From NCBI RefSeq assembly GCF_003797835.1, contig NZ_RKMF01000001.1, positions 62,001 to 126,000 on the forward strand: DNA of 64,000 bases, given 5' to 3'. Origin of the DNA: Kocuria soli. Lineage in GTDB: Bacteria > Actinomycetota > Actinomycetes > Actinomycetales > Micrococcaceae. Below are positions 50,814-60,104 of this stretch, piece after piece. A program made the position numbers and the translations under genes. Under the pieces are notes generated by a model. The model was not told where the DNA came from. It saw nothing but the letters and a program-made list of their open reading frames with translations, and searched no databases. How positions within the stretch are numbered: the stretch's first letter is position 1; each line of letters starts with the position of its first letter.

Positions 50814-51301
50814 GAGGAAGTTCGCACTTTCGATCGGATGTCCCGGTCGGTGTGTTCACCCACCGGGTGCGCCGATCCCACTCCAGCCCGCTCTGCGAGT
50901 ACGCGAGCGGGTTCGCTTTCCATTGCGTCAGCGGCTCGCTGGGAGCCTTCGGAGTGATCGACGCGCTGCCTGCCTCTTTGTGGATCCCTGCGGATTCACA
51001 CCCCGGAATCAATCCTCGGGGCCGCAGGTCCGGGCAGTGCCATGTGCAACCCGTGAAGACTACACGAACCGTTCGGAGCCTGTCCGTGACCCTCCCCACC
51101 CCGTCACACCGCACCCGGGACTGATCTGCGACGACGACAGCGGGCGGCCCACCGTCGTCGTCCCGTGTTCGCTCACAGCCAGCCGGGCGGAATCCCTGCT
51201 GGTGGCAACGCTCAGGCTGCTACCGTGAAATCGATCGGTCCGTATCGGACCCCACGTGCTTCATACGTACTCGTCCACGTTCATTCGTGAAAGGACCCAG
51301 A
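50814..51301. other. Intergenic region without a recognisable gene
   Basis: This region separates two divergent genes and must hold both promoters. I see a weak 9-bp stem (51130-51138 with 51154-51162) and a 6-bp stem at 51236-51250, but no gene, tRNA or known RNA family. A long helicase leader with regulatory structure is possible, as for cold-shock helicases. Confidence 0.5.
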
Positions 51302-51703
51302 ATGCGACTTTCCAACGCTATCCTCCGCGGCGTCTCCGGCGCCTACATCCTGCAGTCCGGCCTGGGCAAGAAGGATCTGCCCCTGGAGGCCTACGAGGGC
51401 CTGCAGGGCATGGCCGCCACCGGCATTCCGCAGCTCAAGGAGTGGGACGCCAAGACCTTCGGCCAGGCGTTGTGGCTGGCCGAAGTGGGCGTCGGCGGGC
51501 TGCTGCTGACCCCGTTCGTCTCCAAGCGGCTGGCGGGTCTGGCCCTGACGGCGTTCTCCGCGGGCATGCTCACCATGTACTTCAACAACAACGAGATGAC
51601 CCAGGACGACGGCATCCGCCCCACCCAGGAGGGCACCCCGCTGTCCAAGGACGTCTGGCTGGCCGCGATCGGCCTGGCCCTGGTGGTTCAGTCCAAGGGC
51701 TGA
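51302..51703 (+). CDS. Small DoxX-like membrane protein
   Basis: This 133-residue protein starts MRLSNAILRGVSG and has about four hydrophobic segments (near residues 3-18, 50-65, 70-92 and 115-130). An amphipathic G-I-P-Q-L-K-E-W region lies between. The layout resembles DoxX-like proteins of unknown role. The ATG at 51302 is preceded by GAAAGGA; an earlier in-frame ATG at 51287 lacks a site. It ends 22 bases before the long palindrome and converges on the mutarotase-like gene. Confidence 0.65.
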   Translation: MRLSNAILRGVSGAYILQSGLGKKDLPLEAYEGLQGMAATGIPQLKEWDAKTFGQALWLAEVGVGGLLLTPFVSKRLAGLALTAFSAGMLTMYFNNNEMTQDDGIRPTQEGTPLSKDVWLAAIGLALVVQSKG

Positions 51704-51725
51704 CACCGCTCGGCGCCGCAGCGCC

Positions 51726-51795
51726 CTCCCACCGACTTCGGGGTTGTTCCGCCTATTCGATCGAATAGGCGGAACAACCCCGAAGTCGGTGGGAG
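51726..51795. repeat. 70-bp perfect palindrome (palindrome copy 2)
   Basis: The 35 bases 51726-51760 are the exact reverse complement of 51761-51795, with no spacer (centre TCGATCGA). The inner 21-base arm segment is identical to that of the palindrome at 1245-1310. It sits between convergent genes and may serve as a bidirectional terminator, but without a T-tract. Confidence 0.92.
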
Positions 51796-51800
51796 AGGTG

Positions 51801-52640
51801 TCAGATGGATTCGACGGCGATGCGGTACGTGATCGCGTGGGTCTCCCCCGGAGCCACGGTCACGTAGTCGTCCAGGGCGTTGGCCCCCTCGACGCACAGC
51901 ATCTGGGTCCACTCCTCGTCCGCGAAGTCACCCATCTCCTTGGCCTTCTCGGTCCAGGGGTTCCACACGACCGTGTTGGCCGCGCCCTCCATGGTGATGT
52001 GCAGCTTGCGTCCCAGGAGGGGATCTACGACGACCAACGGGTCACCCGAGCGGTAGACACGGTCCGTCTCGCCGGAGAAGCGCACGTCTCCCGCCTGCAC
52101 GACGTCCTTGTTCCCCGTGACCTTGTCGACGTAGCTCACACCGTCCAGTCCCTCGATGCTCACGGAGCGGACGTCCCCGACCGCCAGGTAGGTGTGCAGG
52201 GCCTCGTCGATCTCGAAAGGCTCGTCCCCGGTGTTGGTGGTCGCCAGGGTCATCTCCAACGTGGTACCCACCGTGACGGTGAAGTCGGCGCTGAAGCTGT
52301 GGCGGAAGCTTGCGCGCTCCTGGTCTCCAAGGTCTGTGTCGGTCAACCGGAAGACCGCCGTGGTGCCGTCGGAGGACACCGGCGTCCAGGGCGTGGTCCG
52401 GGCAAACCCGTGGGCGGGGCTGCGCTGCCCGTCACGTCCGGGGCCGAACCACGGGAAGCAGATCGGCACTCCCCCGCGAATCGCCTTGCCCTCCAGGAAT
52501 CGGGCCTGGCGGGAAACGAAGAGCACCGGATCCTGCCGGGCCGGGGCCCACGACGCGACGTGCGCGCCCTGGGTGTAGACGGTTGCGATCCCTTGGTCAT
52601 TGGCCAACGCCAGTGGCTGTTGCAGAGCAGTCATGGTCAC
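51801..52640 (-). CDS. D-hexose-6-phosphate mutarotase-like aldose epimerase
   Basis: This 279-residue protein has the galactose mutarotase-like beta-sandwich fold of the YeaD/Ymr099c group. I-R-G-G-V-P-I-C-F-P-W-F-G near residue 55 is followed by H-G-F-A-R near 77 with the general-acid His. D-E-A-L-H-T-Y near 145 supplies the second His, and C-V-E-G-A-N near 250 holds the catalytic Glu. These enzymes interconvert alpha and beta glucose-6-phosphate. No glycolytic gene is adjacent. The start is the first of two nearby ATGs; the other is six bases inside. Confidence 0.87.
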   Translation of the reverse strand: MTMTALQQPLALANDQGIATVYTQGAHVASWAPARQDPVLFVSRQARFLEGKAIRGGVPICFPWFGPGRDGQRSPAHGFARTTPWTPVSSDGTTAVFRLTDTDLGDQERASFRHSFSADFTVTVGTTLEMTLATTNTGDEPFEIDEALHTYLAVGDVRSVSIEGLDGVSYVDKVTGNKDVVQAGDVRFSGETDRVYRSGDPLVVVDPLLGRKLHITMEGAANTVVWNPWTEKAKEMGDFADEEWTQMLCVEGANALDDYVTVAPGETHAITYRIAVESI

Positions 52641-52653
52641 AGGCTATGTGCTG

Positions 52654-52690
52654 GTGCCCCCGGCGACCGCATTGGTTGCCGGGGGCACCG
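52654..52690 (-). terminator. Hairpin downstream of the AGCS symporter
   Basis: A 16-bp stem (52654-52669 with 52675-52690, one G-T pair) with a 5-base loop lies 47 bases past the symporter stop on the minus strand. Confidence 0.7.
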
Positions 52691-52736
52691 TTGGCCTGGT
52701 GACGAACGTGGCTTTACGAGCGTGGCTCAGCCCAAC

Positions 52737-54248
52737 TCAGCGGCCGGTCACCTCGTAGGTGTCGATGCCACCGTCACGTCCGCGCATGAACAGATCCACC
52801 TCGGACTTGCCCGCCACCAGCTTGGGGTCGTTCTTGAGGTAGTGCTTGGTCTCCCGCGCGATCAACCCGGACATGATCAGCAGGCCGATCAAGTTGGGGA
52901 TGGCCATGAGGCCGTTCATGACGTCCGCGAAGTTCCAGACGGCGGCCAACGGGATCGTGCATCCGATGAACACGACGATCGAGAAAATCACCCGGTAGGG
53001 CATGACACCCACGCGTCCGATCAGGGACTCCACACACCGTTCGCCGTAGTAGGCCCACCCCAGGATCGTGGAATAGGCGAACATGACCAGCCCGACCGTC
53101 ACGATCAGGTGGCCCCAACCGCCGGGCAGACCGTGGGTGAAGGCTTCGCCGGTCATGGTGGCGGCGAACTCCTCGCCCTGCTCCCACACGCCCGTGGTCA
53201 CGATGACCAGGCCGGTGCAGGTGACCACGATGATGGTGTCGATGAACGTCTGGGTCATGGACACCAGGCCCTGCCGCACGGGGTGCGTGGTCTGGGCCGA
53301 GGCCGCCGCGATGGCAGCCGAACCCATGCCGGATTCGTTGGAGAAGATGCCGCGGGCCACACCCATCTGGATCACCAGGATCAGGGCCGAACCGGCGAAA
53401 CCGCCGACGGCTGCGGTACCGCTGAAGGCATCTGTGAAGATCAGGGCCAGGGCGGCGGGGATCTGCCCGACGTTGGCGATCAGGATCCACACCGCACCGA
53501 GCACGTAGAAGACGATCATGACCGGGACGAATCCGGCGGTGACCTTGCCGATGGACTTGATGCCGCCGACCAGCACGACCATGGTCATGACGGCCAGCAC
53601 CAGCCCGGTGACCCAGGTGGGGATGTTGAAGGATTCGACCACGTTACCGGCGATCGAGTTGCCCTGGGTCATGTTGCCGATGCCGAAGGAGGCCAGTGCC
53701 GCCGCGATCGCGAAGAACAGGGCCAGGAACTTCCCGAACCCGTTGGGGATGCCGCGCTTGAGGTAGTACTGCGGCCCGCCCGAGATCTCGCCCTTGGCGT
53801 CCGTGGTGCGGTAGCGGACGCCCAAGAAGGCCTCCGAGTACTTGGACGCCATGCCCAGGATGCCGGTGACCCACATCCAGAAAAGGGCACCGGGCCCACC
53901 GATGGAGATCGCCGTGGCCACGCCAACGATGTTGCCGGTTCCCACGGTGGCGGCGAGGGCCGTGGTCAGTGCCTGGAACTGGGAGACGTCACCGCCCGGT
54001 GCGTCCTCGTCCTTGCGCTGGAACAGCGCGAGTCGCAGGGCGGGACCCAACTTGAACAGCTGCAGGAAGCCCAGGCGGAGCGACAGGTACAGGCCCGTGA
54101 CCAGCAGCAAGGGGATGAGGACGAAGGGTCCCCAGATGATGCCACCCGCCGAGCCGAAGCACTCGGCCATGTCCGTCTGCCCCGGCGTGAAGCAGTACGT
54201 GCCGATACCGGCGAACTGGTCCAACAGGTTCGCAATGAGATCGTTCAC
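52737..54248 (-). CDS. Alanine/glycine:cation symporter (AGCS family)
   Basis: This 503-residue transporter takes up alanine or glycine with Na+ or H+. It shows the AGCS signatures T-A-L-A-A-T-V-G-T-G-N-I-V-G-V near residue 95-109, G-G-P-G-A-L-F-W-M-W near 115-124, G-G-P-Q-Y-Y near 157, R-G-I-F-S-N-E-S-G-M-G-S near 300, and a Y-Y-G-E-R-C motif late on. Around ten to eleven TM helices are evident. The 242-base region upstream to 54490 holds its promoter and a 12-bp palindrome CAACTCGAGTTG at 54427-54438. It is monocistronic and followed by a hairpin. Confidence 0.94.
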   Translation of the reverse strand: MNDLIANLLDQFAGIGTYCFTPGQTDMAECFGSAGGIIWGPFVLIPLLLVTGLYLSLRLGFLQLFKLGPALRLALFQRKDEDAPGGDVSQFQALTTALAATVGTGNIVGVATAISIGGPGALFWMWVTGILGMASKYSEAFLGVRYRTTDAKGEISGGPQYYLKRGIPNGFGKFLALFFAIAAALASFGIGNMTQGNSIAGNVVESFNIPTWVTGLVLAVMTMVVLVGGIKSIGKVTAGFVPVMIVFYVLGAVWILIANVGQIPAALALIFTDAFSGTAAVGGFAGSALILVIQMGVARGIFSNESGMGSAAIAAASAQTTHPVRQGLVSMTQTFIDTIIVVTCTGLVIVTTGVWEQGEEFAATMTGEAFTHGLPGGWGHLIVTVGLVMFAYSTILGWAYYGERCVESLIGRVGVMPYRVIFSIVVFIGCTIPLAAVWNFADVMNGLMAIPNLIGLLIMSGLIARETKHYLKNDPKLVAGKSEVDLFMRGRDGGIDTYEVTGR

Positions 54249-54490
54249 CGTGCAGTTCCTCCCCGGAGTCGCACCCGCTCTGCCGATGGGAGGGGCACCG
54301 GATGAGCGAGCAAAGAAGTGTCATGTGATGGAGGGTGTTCGAGCGGCGACTCCGACCTATGGCGCCCGTCACAGGGAGCATCTAACCACACCGCGGATTG
54401 CCAGGAAGTTAACCGGCAGCGCACGACAACTCGAGTTGGACTCCCACCCCGCCAGGTGCGGCCATGACCGGCAACGAACTGCAGCCGACA

Positions 54491-55711
54491 TCAGTCCTGG
54501 TGAGGAGCGGACCACCAGGCGGCCAGGAGCGCGGTGGCCAGGGCCGCCGTCGTGAACACGAACATCAGGACGCTCATGGGCAGGGCAGTGTGCTCACCAC
54601 CCAGCCCGGCCAAGGGGCTGACCAGACCACCGACCATGAACTGCAGCAGTCCCTGGACGGCGGAACCGGCCCCGGCGCGGCCCGGCACCTGGGCCTGGGC
54701 CAGGGCGATGCCGTTGCCGATCAGGAATCCGACGCAGGTCTGGGCGCTGATGGTGTGGACCACGATGGTCCACGCCGGCGCGTCGATCAACACCCCCACC
54801 AGGCCCAAGGTGTTGATCACTCCCTGCGCCACCAAGGCGCCGATCATGATCTGCGTGGTGCTGAAGTGGTTGAGCAACCGCACGTTGATCAGCCCGGCGA
54901 TCACGGAGCCGAAGGCTGCCGCCGCGAAGGTGATGCTGTAGCCAATCGAGCTGAGACCCACCACGTTCTGCATGACGAAGGACGAGGCGGAGACGTAGGA
55001 GAACAACGAACCGAAGGCCAGTGACATGGCCACCGCCCAGGCCATGAACGGACGGTTGGTCACGACGGCGCCGGCCAGTGCGACCGTTCCGAGGACCCCA
55101 CCCTCCCGACGTTCTGCCGGGGGAAGGGTCTCCGGGATCACGAACACCACGCACGCGACCATGAGCGCACCGAAGCCGGTCAGCACCCAGAACACGACCT
55201 GCCACGGTGCCCACGTGGCGATGAGGCCACCCAGAACGGGGGCCACGATCGGGGCGACGGAGACGATGGTGCCCAGCAGCGAATAGAGCTTGGCCGCTTC
55301 CACGCCTTTGGCGATGTCGGAGACGATCGCGCGGGCAATGACGACTCCGGCGGCACCGGCGAATCCCTGGATGCAGCGCAGTGCCAGCATCAGGTGGACC
55401 TGGGTGGAGAAGACGATTCCCAGGCTGGAGAGCAGGAACACCGTGGTTCCGAGCACCAGCAGGCGATGGCGCCCCAGCACGTCGGAGATCGGCCCCAACA
55501 GGAACTGGCCCACGGCCATCCCGACCATGTAGGTGCTCAGCGACAGCTGGATGGTCGACGCGGGCGATGTGTAGAACTCGGCCATGGCAGGCATGGAGGC
55601 CAGATACATGTCCGTGGCCATGGGGCTGACCGCGCTGAGCACGCCGAGGGCCAGGACGAAGAACACCCGGTCCGGCCCGGGAGACAGTCCGAGGCGGGAG
55701 GAAACGCGCAT
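54491..55711 (-). CDS. Bcr/CflA-type multidrug MFS exporter
   Basis: This 406-residue protein has 12 TM helices and the MFS motif A variant G-P-I-S-D-V-L-G-R-H-R near residues 73-83. The Bcr/CflA hallmark T-D-M-Y-L-A-S-M-P lies in TM1 near 34-42, and R-C-I-Q-G-F-A-G-A-A-G near 112 is typical of drug:H+ antiporters of this subfamily. Substrates may include bicyclomycin-like compounds, chloramphenicol or sulfonamides in relatives; the actual one is unknown. It is divergent from trmB, sharing a 113-base promoter region. Confidence 0.9.
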   Translation of the reverse strand: MRVSSRLGLSPGPDRVFFVLALGVLSAVSPMATDMYLASMPAMAEFYTSPASTIQLSLSTYMVGMAVGQFLLGPISDVLGRHRLLVLGTTVFLLSSLGIVFSTQVHLMLALRCIQGFAGAAGVVIARAIVSDIAKGVEAAKLYSLLGTIVSVAPIVAPVLGGLIATWAPWQVVFWVLTGFGALMVACVVFVIPETLPPAERREGGVLGTVALAGAVVTNRPFMAWAVAMSLAFGSLFSYVSASSFVMQNVVGLSSIGYSITFAAAAFGSVIAGLINVRLLNHFSTTQIMIGALVAQGVINTLGLVGVLIDAPAWTIVVHTISAQTCVGFLIGNGIALAQAQVPGRAGAGSAVQGLLQFMVGGLVSPLAGLGGEHTALPMSVLMFVFTTAALATALLAAWWSAPHQD

Positions 55712-55824
55712 GGTCGAAGACAGCCTTTGCTCTGGTCGAGAGGTCGAAGGGTTGTGAGGGTTCGGCCGGTGCGGGGCACTTCGGCAGCCCGTTCAGGGTA
55801 CGCCCTGGCTAGACTCTGCTGTCG

Positions 55825-56664
55825 ATGAGTGACACCAACACCCCAGAGCCCACCCCCGCTGCGACAACGCCGGAATCCGAACCGACACCCCTCGCGGAAG
55901 CGCAGCAGCCCGGCGAGGTTCCGCAGGAGTTCCGCCGTCGGCCGTTCTCGTTCGTCCGCCGCGGTGACCGATTGACGCCCCGCCGCCAGAAGGCCTGGGA
56001 CCAGTGGGCGCCGTCGCGCATCCTGCACGTGCCCCGGGAGGTCACGGACACGTCCGTGGCCGCCCATGCGGAGTTCGACCAGGCCGCAGCCTACGGACGT
56101 ACGGCTCCCCTGGTCGTGGAGATCGGGTCCGGTCTGGGGGAGGCCATGGCCCACCGGGCCGCGGAGGTCCCCGAGCACGACTTCCTGGCCGTTGAGGTCT
56201 ACACGCCCGGGCTGGCCGATCTGCTCATCAAGACGGCTGCCAACGGCGCCCAGAACGTCCGCGCGGTCCAGGCCAACGCCCCGGAGGCCCTGGAGCACTT
56301 CCTCAAGCCGAATTCGGTGGACGAACTGTGGGTGTTCTTCCCGGACCCCTGGCACAAGAAGAAGCACCACAAGCGCCGGTTGGTGTCCCCGGCGTTCGTC
56401 GACCAGGTGGCCAACGTGCTCAAGACCGGTGCCACGTGGCGCCTGGCCACCGACTGGCAGGAGTACGCCGTTCAGATGCGTGAGGTCATCGAGGCCGACG
56501 GACGGTTCGAGAATCTCAACCCCGGCCCCTTGGCCACTCAGGACGCTCCGGACCAGGGCTGGGCACCCCGGTGGAAGGGCCGAACCCTGACCAGTTTCGA
56601 ACGCAAGGCCCGCGAAGCCGGACGCGTCCCGCGTGACCTGACGTACCGCTACGTCGGGGGCTGA
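55825..56664 (+). CDS. trmB: tRNA (guanine-N7)-methyltransferase
   Basis: TrmB makes m7G46 in tRNA using S-adenosylmethionine. The 279-residue protein has an acidic/Pro-rich N-terminal extension (about 35 residues). The SAM motif V-V-E-I-G-S-G-L-G-E lies near 93-102, A-V-E-V-Y near 118, and the family signature F-F-P-D-P-W-H-K-K-K-H-H-K-R-R near 171-185. A TAGACT -10 box lies 9 bases before the ATG, leaving almost no leader. It is the only gene on this transcript before the disrupted BCCT gene. Confidence 0.95.
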   Translation: MSDTNTPEPTPAATTPESEPTPLAEAQQPGEVPQEFRRRPFSFVRRGDRLTPRRQKAWDQWAPSRILHVPREVTDTSVAAHAEFDQAAAYGRTAPLVVEIGSGLGEAMAHRAAEVPEHDFLAVEVYTPGLADLLIKTAANGAQNVRAVQANAPEALEHFLKPNSVDELWVFFPDPWHKKKHHKRRLVSPAFVDQVANVLKTGATWRLATDWQEYAVQMREVIEADGRFENLNPGPLATQDAPDQGWAPRWKGRTLTSFERKAREAGRVPRDLTYRYVGG

Positions 56665-56751
56665 AGCACCCGGGCTCGCACCCGCCCTGAAAGACAGCAC
56701 GCTTTGTTCTAGCCTGGGGTGACCCATATCCGATCCCCAGGCGGGTGCCCC

Positions 56752-58548
56752 TTGAGTTCTTCAGACCGCAACCCGTCCCCCGAGCACGACGCCACCGGAT
56801 CCTCGGCGCGGCAGCACGGCGGCCAGGACGCCTCGGTACACATCAGACGCCATCCGTCGGGGACCGGGATCACCCGCACGTTCCTGCAGGAGATCACCTA
56901 ACCGCACAACATCCACCCGGTGTTGGTTCCGGGCATCTCGGTCGAGGACCAGAGGATGCGCTACGGGATCGACAAACTGGTCACGGGCGTCAGCGCCGTC
57001 CTCATCGTGGGGTTCATCGTCTGGGGACTCGTGGACACGGCCTCCCTGACCACGGTGTCCACCGCGGCCCTGACATGGACCATGACCAACATGGGCTGGG
57101 CCTTCAACATGTTGGCCGTCGGGCTCCTGGTGTATCTGCTCTACCTCGCGATCTCCCGCTACGGCCGCATCCCGTTGGGTATGGACGACGACGAACCCGA
57201 GTACTCGACGGCCTCCTGGGCCGCCATGCTGTTCGCCGCCGCGATCGGCATCGGGATCATCTTCTTCGGGCCCTTCGAACCGATGACTTACTTCCTCTCC
57301 CCCAGGCCGGGGTCCGCGGATCCCGGGACGCACGAGGCCATGAAACTCGCCTCCGCCCAGGCGGCGCTGCACTGGGGCCTCAACGCGTGGGCCATCTACG
57401 CCCTGGTGGGACTGGGGGTCGCCTACACCTCCTACCGGCGCGGCCGGGTCCCCCTCATGAGTTCGGTGTTCGCCCCGTTCTTCCGCGACGGACGGACCGA
57501 CACGATCGCGGGGCGCATCATCGACGCCCTGGCGATCCTGGCCACGCTGTTCGGCACCGCGGCCGCCCTGGGAATCGGAGCCCTGCAGATCGGCCGCGGG
57601 GTGGAAATCGTGGCCGGGCTCGGGGAAACCGGTAACCGGATGGCGTTGTTGATCATCGCCGTGCTGACCGCGGGCTTCATCGCCTCCGCGGTGTCCGGGG
57701 TGTCCCGCGGCATCCGCATCCTCTCGAACATCAACATGGTCCTGGCCATCGGGCTGGCGCTGTTCTTCTTCGTCCTGGGGCCCACGGCGTTCCTGCTGAA
57801 CTTCATCCCGTCGGTGGCGGTCACCTACGTGATCCTGGCCTTCACCATCCTGGGCGGCACCGCCATCCGGGAACAGATGACCAACCACACGGTTGCGCCT
57901 GACGGCACCATCGCCAGCCTTCCCGCGCCGGAGGAGATCTTCTTCGTGGTGCTCGACACCCTGCCCGGGGCCGGCGTCATGGCGGCGGTGGTCGTGGTCA
58001 TGTTGGCGATCTTCTTCATCACGACGGCGGATTCCGCCTCCGTCGTGACCTCGCAGATGTCCCAGCGGGGCAACCCCAGTCCCCGGTGGTACATCACGGT
58101 GTTCTGGGGCCTGTGCATGGCCGGAATCGCCGTCGTGATGCTGCTGATCGGCGGGCAGAGCGCCCTGACCGGGCTGCAGAACATGGTCACCGTGACCGCG
58201 CTGCCGTTCACGCTGATCATGTTCGCCATGGTGTTCGCCATCCACAAGGACCTGCGGCGCGATCCCATGATCCTGCGCCACCAGTACGCCCGCTGGGCCC
58301 TGGACAATTCGGTGCGGCACGGCGTGGACGAACACGGGGACGACTTCATGCTCTGCGTGGAACGGGCCTCCGGGGAGCACCGCAAGTGGGCCACCGCCGC
58401 TGACTTCGATTCGACGGCGCCGGAGTACACGGACTGGTACCAGCGCACGGACGAGGACGGGAACCCGTTGGAGTACGACTACGAGTCGCACACCTACACG
58501 GGTGAAATGACCCAGGTGGATCCGTTGCGGGAGCCCGACCGGGACTGA
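56752..58548 (+). pseudogene. BCCT-family osmolyte transporter, apparently disrupted
   Basis: The main frame (from 56917/56920) encodes a betaine/choline/carnitine transporter. It has H-P-V-L-V-P-G-I-S-V-E before TM1, the G-I-G-I-I-F-F-G-P-F-E-P segment of TM3, W-A-I-Y-A-L-V-G-L-G in TM4, and I-T-T-A-D-S-A-S-V-V late. Two defects are visible. First, an in-frame TAA at 56899-56901 splits an otherwise continuous frame; the conserved residues P-H-N-I-H-P-V follow it, so about 50 N-terminal residues are cut off. Second, after L-L-N-F-I-P-S (about 57810) the sequence jumps to V-A-V-T-Y-V, omitting roughly 65 residues. That omission includes the Trp-rich TM8 motif (F-Y-W-A-W-W-I-S-W) that binds substrate. 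The start may be TTG 56752 or GTG 56719. Confidence 0.65.
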
Positions 58549-58569
58549 ACGCCCGTCGGGTCGACCCCG

Positions 58570-59013
58570 TCAGTCCTCGCCGCCGCGCCGCGGCCGGTAG
58601 ACGACGAGCGCACGGGAGCGTGGCCTGGCCGTGGGGCGGGAACCCCGCGGCAGCCGGACCACTTCCCCGGACGGCGAGGCCGCCCAGACACTTTGGTCCT
58701 GGTTGACACGGTCCAGCGCGGCATCTCGCTCGTCGGTGAGCTCCAGGACGCGTTGCTGCAGGGCAGCCACCTGGTTCTCCAACTGCATGATGCGCTTGAT
58801 GCCCTCCAGCGTGATGCCCTCCTGGGAGAGTCGCTGGATCTCGCGCAGCTTGTCGACGTCGCGCTGGGAGTACCTGCGCGAGCGCCCCGGTGCCCGGGTG
58901 GGCTTGACCAGGCCCAGGCGGTCGTACTGTCGCAGGGTCTGCGGGTGCATCTCCGCGAGTTCGGCCGCCACGGAGATCACGAACAGAGCGCGTTCCTCAC
59001 TGCGATCGGTCAT
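58570..59013 (-). CDS. hspR: Heat-shock repressor HspR (MerR family)
   Basis: HspR represses dnaK and clpB by binding HAIR operators, using DnaK as co-repressor. The 147-residue protein has the N-terminal MerR-type winged helix-turn-helix (V-I-S-V-A-A-E-L-A-E-M-H-P-Q-T-L-R-Q-Y-D-R-L-G-L at residues 12-35), with R-S-R-R-Y-S near 44. A coiled-coil follows (about 75-105). The C-terminal 35 residues are basic. It is the last gene of the dnaK operon, giving autoregulation. Its stop lies 21 bases from the opposing BCCT stop; only a weak 7-bp pairing links them. Confidence 0.95.
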   Translation of the reverse strand: MTDRSEERALFVISVAAELAEMHPQTLRQYDRLGLVKPTRAPGRSRRYSQRDVDKLREIQRLSQEGITLEGIKRIMQLENQVAALQQRVLELTDERDAALDRVNQDQSVWAASPSGEVVRLPRGSRPTARPRSRALVVYRPRRGGED

Positions 59014-59050
59014 CGCTGTGCCTCCTCAAACTCCCCGGTCGTTCGCCATG

Positions 59051-60067
59051 TCATTCACCCGCACGCTCGAGCAGGTGCGCCCGAGGGTCGTGGTCGGCGG
59101 TGGCGGCGGCGAAGGCCTCCACGGCCTGCCGGGCGTCGTCGTCGAGCTCCTTGGGGACCTCGATCTCGACGGTCACGATCAGGTTCCCGGTCCCCTTCTT
59201 GGTGGTCACACCCTTGCCCTGGATCCGGAACTTGCGTCCGGAGCTGGTGCCCGCAGGAACCTTCAGGGAAACCTGCTTGCCGTCCCACGTGGGCACCTTG
59301 ACGGTGGCCCCCAGCGCGGCCTCGGGGAAGCTCACGGGCACGGTCACCGCGAGGTCGTCGGTGCCTTCGCGCCGCGAGAAGACGGGGTGCTCCCCCACCT
59401 TGACGGTCAGGATGAGGTCGCCGTGGCCACCCGGACCCGAATGGCCCTTGCCCTTGAGTTTGAGCTTCTGACCGTCTCGCACACCCTGCGGAATGCGGAC
59501 GGTGGTCGACGAGCCGTTGCCGCGTTGCAGCTTGACCGTGGTGCCCTCCATCGCGGAACGGAAGGGGATCAGCGTGCTCGTGGTGATGTCCTCGCCCTTG
59601 GGCTGCGGCGCCTGGTAGCGGGGATCGTAGCCACCCGTGTAGCCACCGGCACCACCTCCACCGAACCCACCGAAGCCGCCACCGCCGAAGAGGTCCTCGA
59701 AGTTGATGTTCTGGGCTCCGCCGGTCGAATAGCCCGTGGAGTAGCGCGCACGCGTGCGGCCACCGCCGAAGACGTCGCCGAAGAGATCCTCGAACCCGGC
59801 ACCGTCGCTGCCGCCCGCGAACCGCGCGCCGGAACCCATGGCACGGATCGCGTCGTACTCCTTGCGCTCCTCGGGGTCGGAGAGGACGTCGTGAGCCTCC
59901 GAGACCTCCTTGAACCGCTGTTCGGCCGCAGCGTCCCCCGCATTGCGGTCGGGGTGGTACTTCTTGGCGAGCGTGCGGTACGCCTTCTTGATCTCGGCGT
60001 CGGTCGCCTCCTTGGAGACGCCCAGCACGTCGTAAAAATCCTTGTCGATCCAGTCTTGACTGGCCAT
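59051..60067 (-). CDS. dnaJ: J-domain co-chaperone, class B type (no zinc finger)
   Basis: DnaJ stimulates DnaK ATPase and delivers clients. The 338-residue protein has a J domain (residues 9-74) with the H-P-D motif in K-K-Y-H-P-D-R-N, and a Gly/Phe-rich linker (about 80-150). Two C-terminal beta-sandwich domains follow, with G-D-L-I-L-T-V-K-V near 227. There is no cysteine in the whole protein, so the four C-x-x-C-x-G-x-G zinc-binding repeats of class A DnaJ are absent; it resembles CbpA/DnaJ2 layout. Mycobacterial and Streptomyces DnaJ1 in this operon position have the zinc finger (from memory). It is followed by hspR after 37 bases. Confidence 0.93.
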   Translation of the reverse strand: MASQDWIDKDFYDVLGVSKEATDAEIKKAYRTLAKKYHPDRNAGDAAAEQRFKEVSEAHDVLSDPEERKEYDAIRAMGSGARFAGGSDGAGFEDLFGDVFGGGRTRARYSTGYSTGGAQNINFEDLFGGGGFGGFGGGGAGGYTGGYDPRYQAPQPKGEDITTSTLIPFRSAMEGTTVKLQRGNGSSTTVRIPQGVRDGQKLKLKGKGHSGPGGHGDLILTVKVGEHPVFSRREGTDDLAVTVPVSFPEAALGATVKVPTWDGKQVSLKVPAGTSSGRKFRIQGKGVTTKKGTGNLIVTVEIEVPKELDDDARQAVEAFAAATADHDPRAHLLERAGE

Positions 60068-60104
60068 GACGCCTCCTTTCAGGGGCAGGTTGTCGACGTT
60101 CTAC

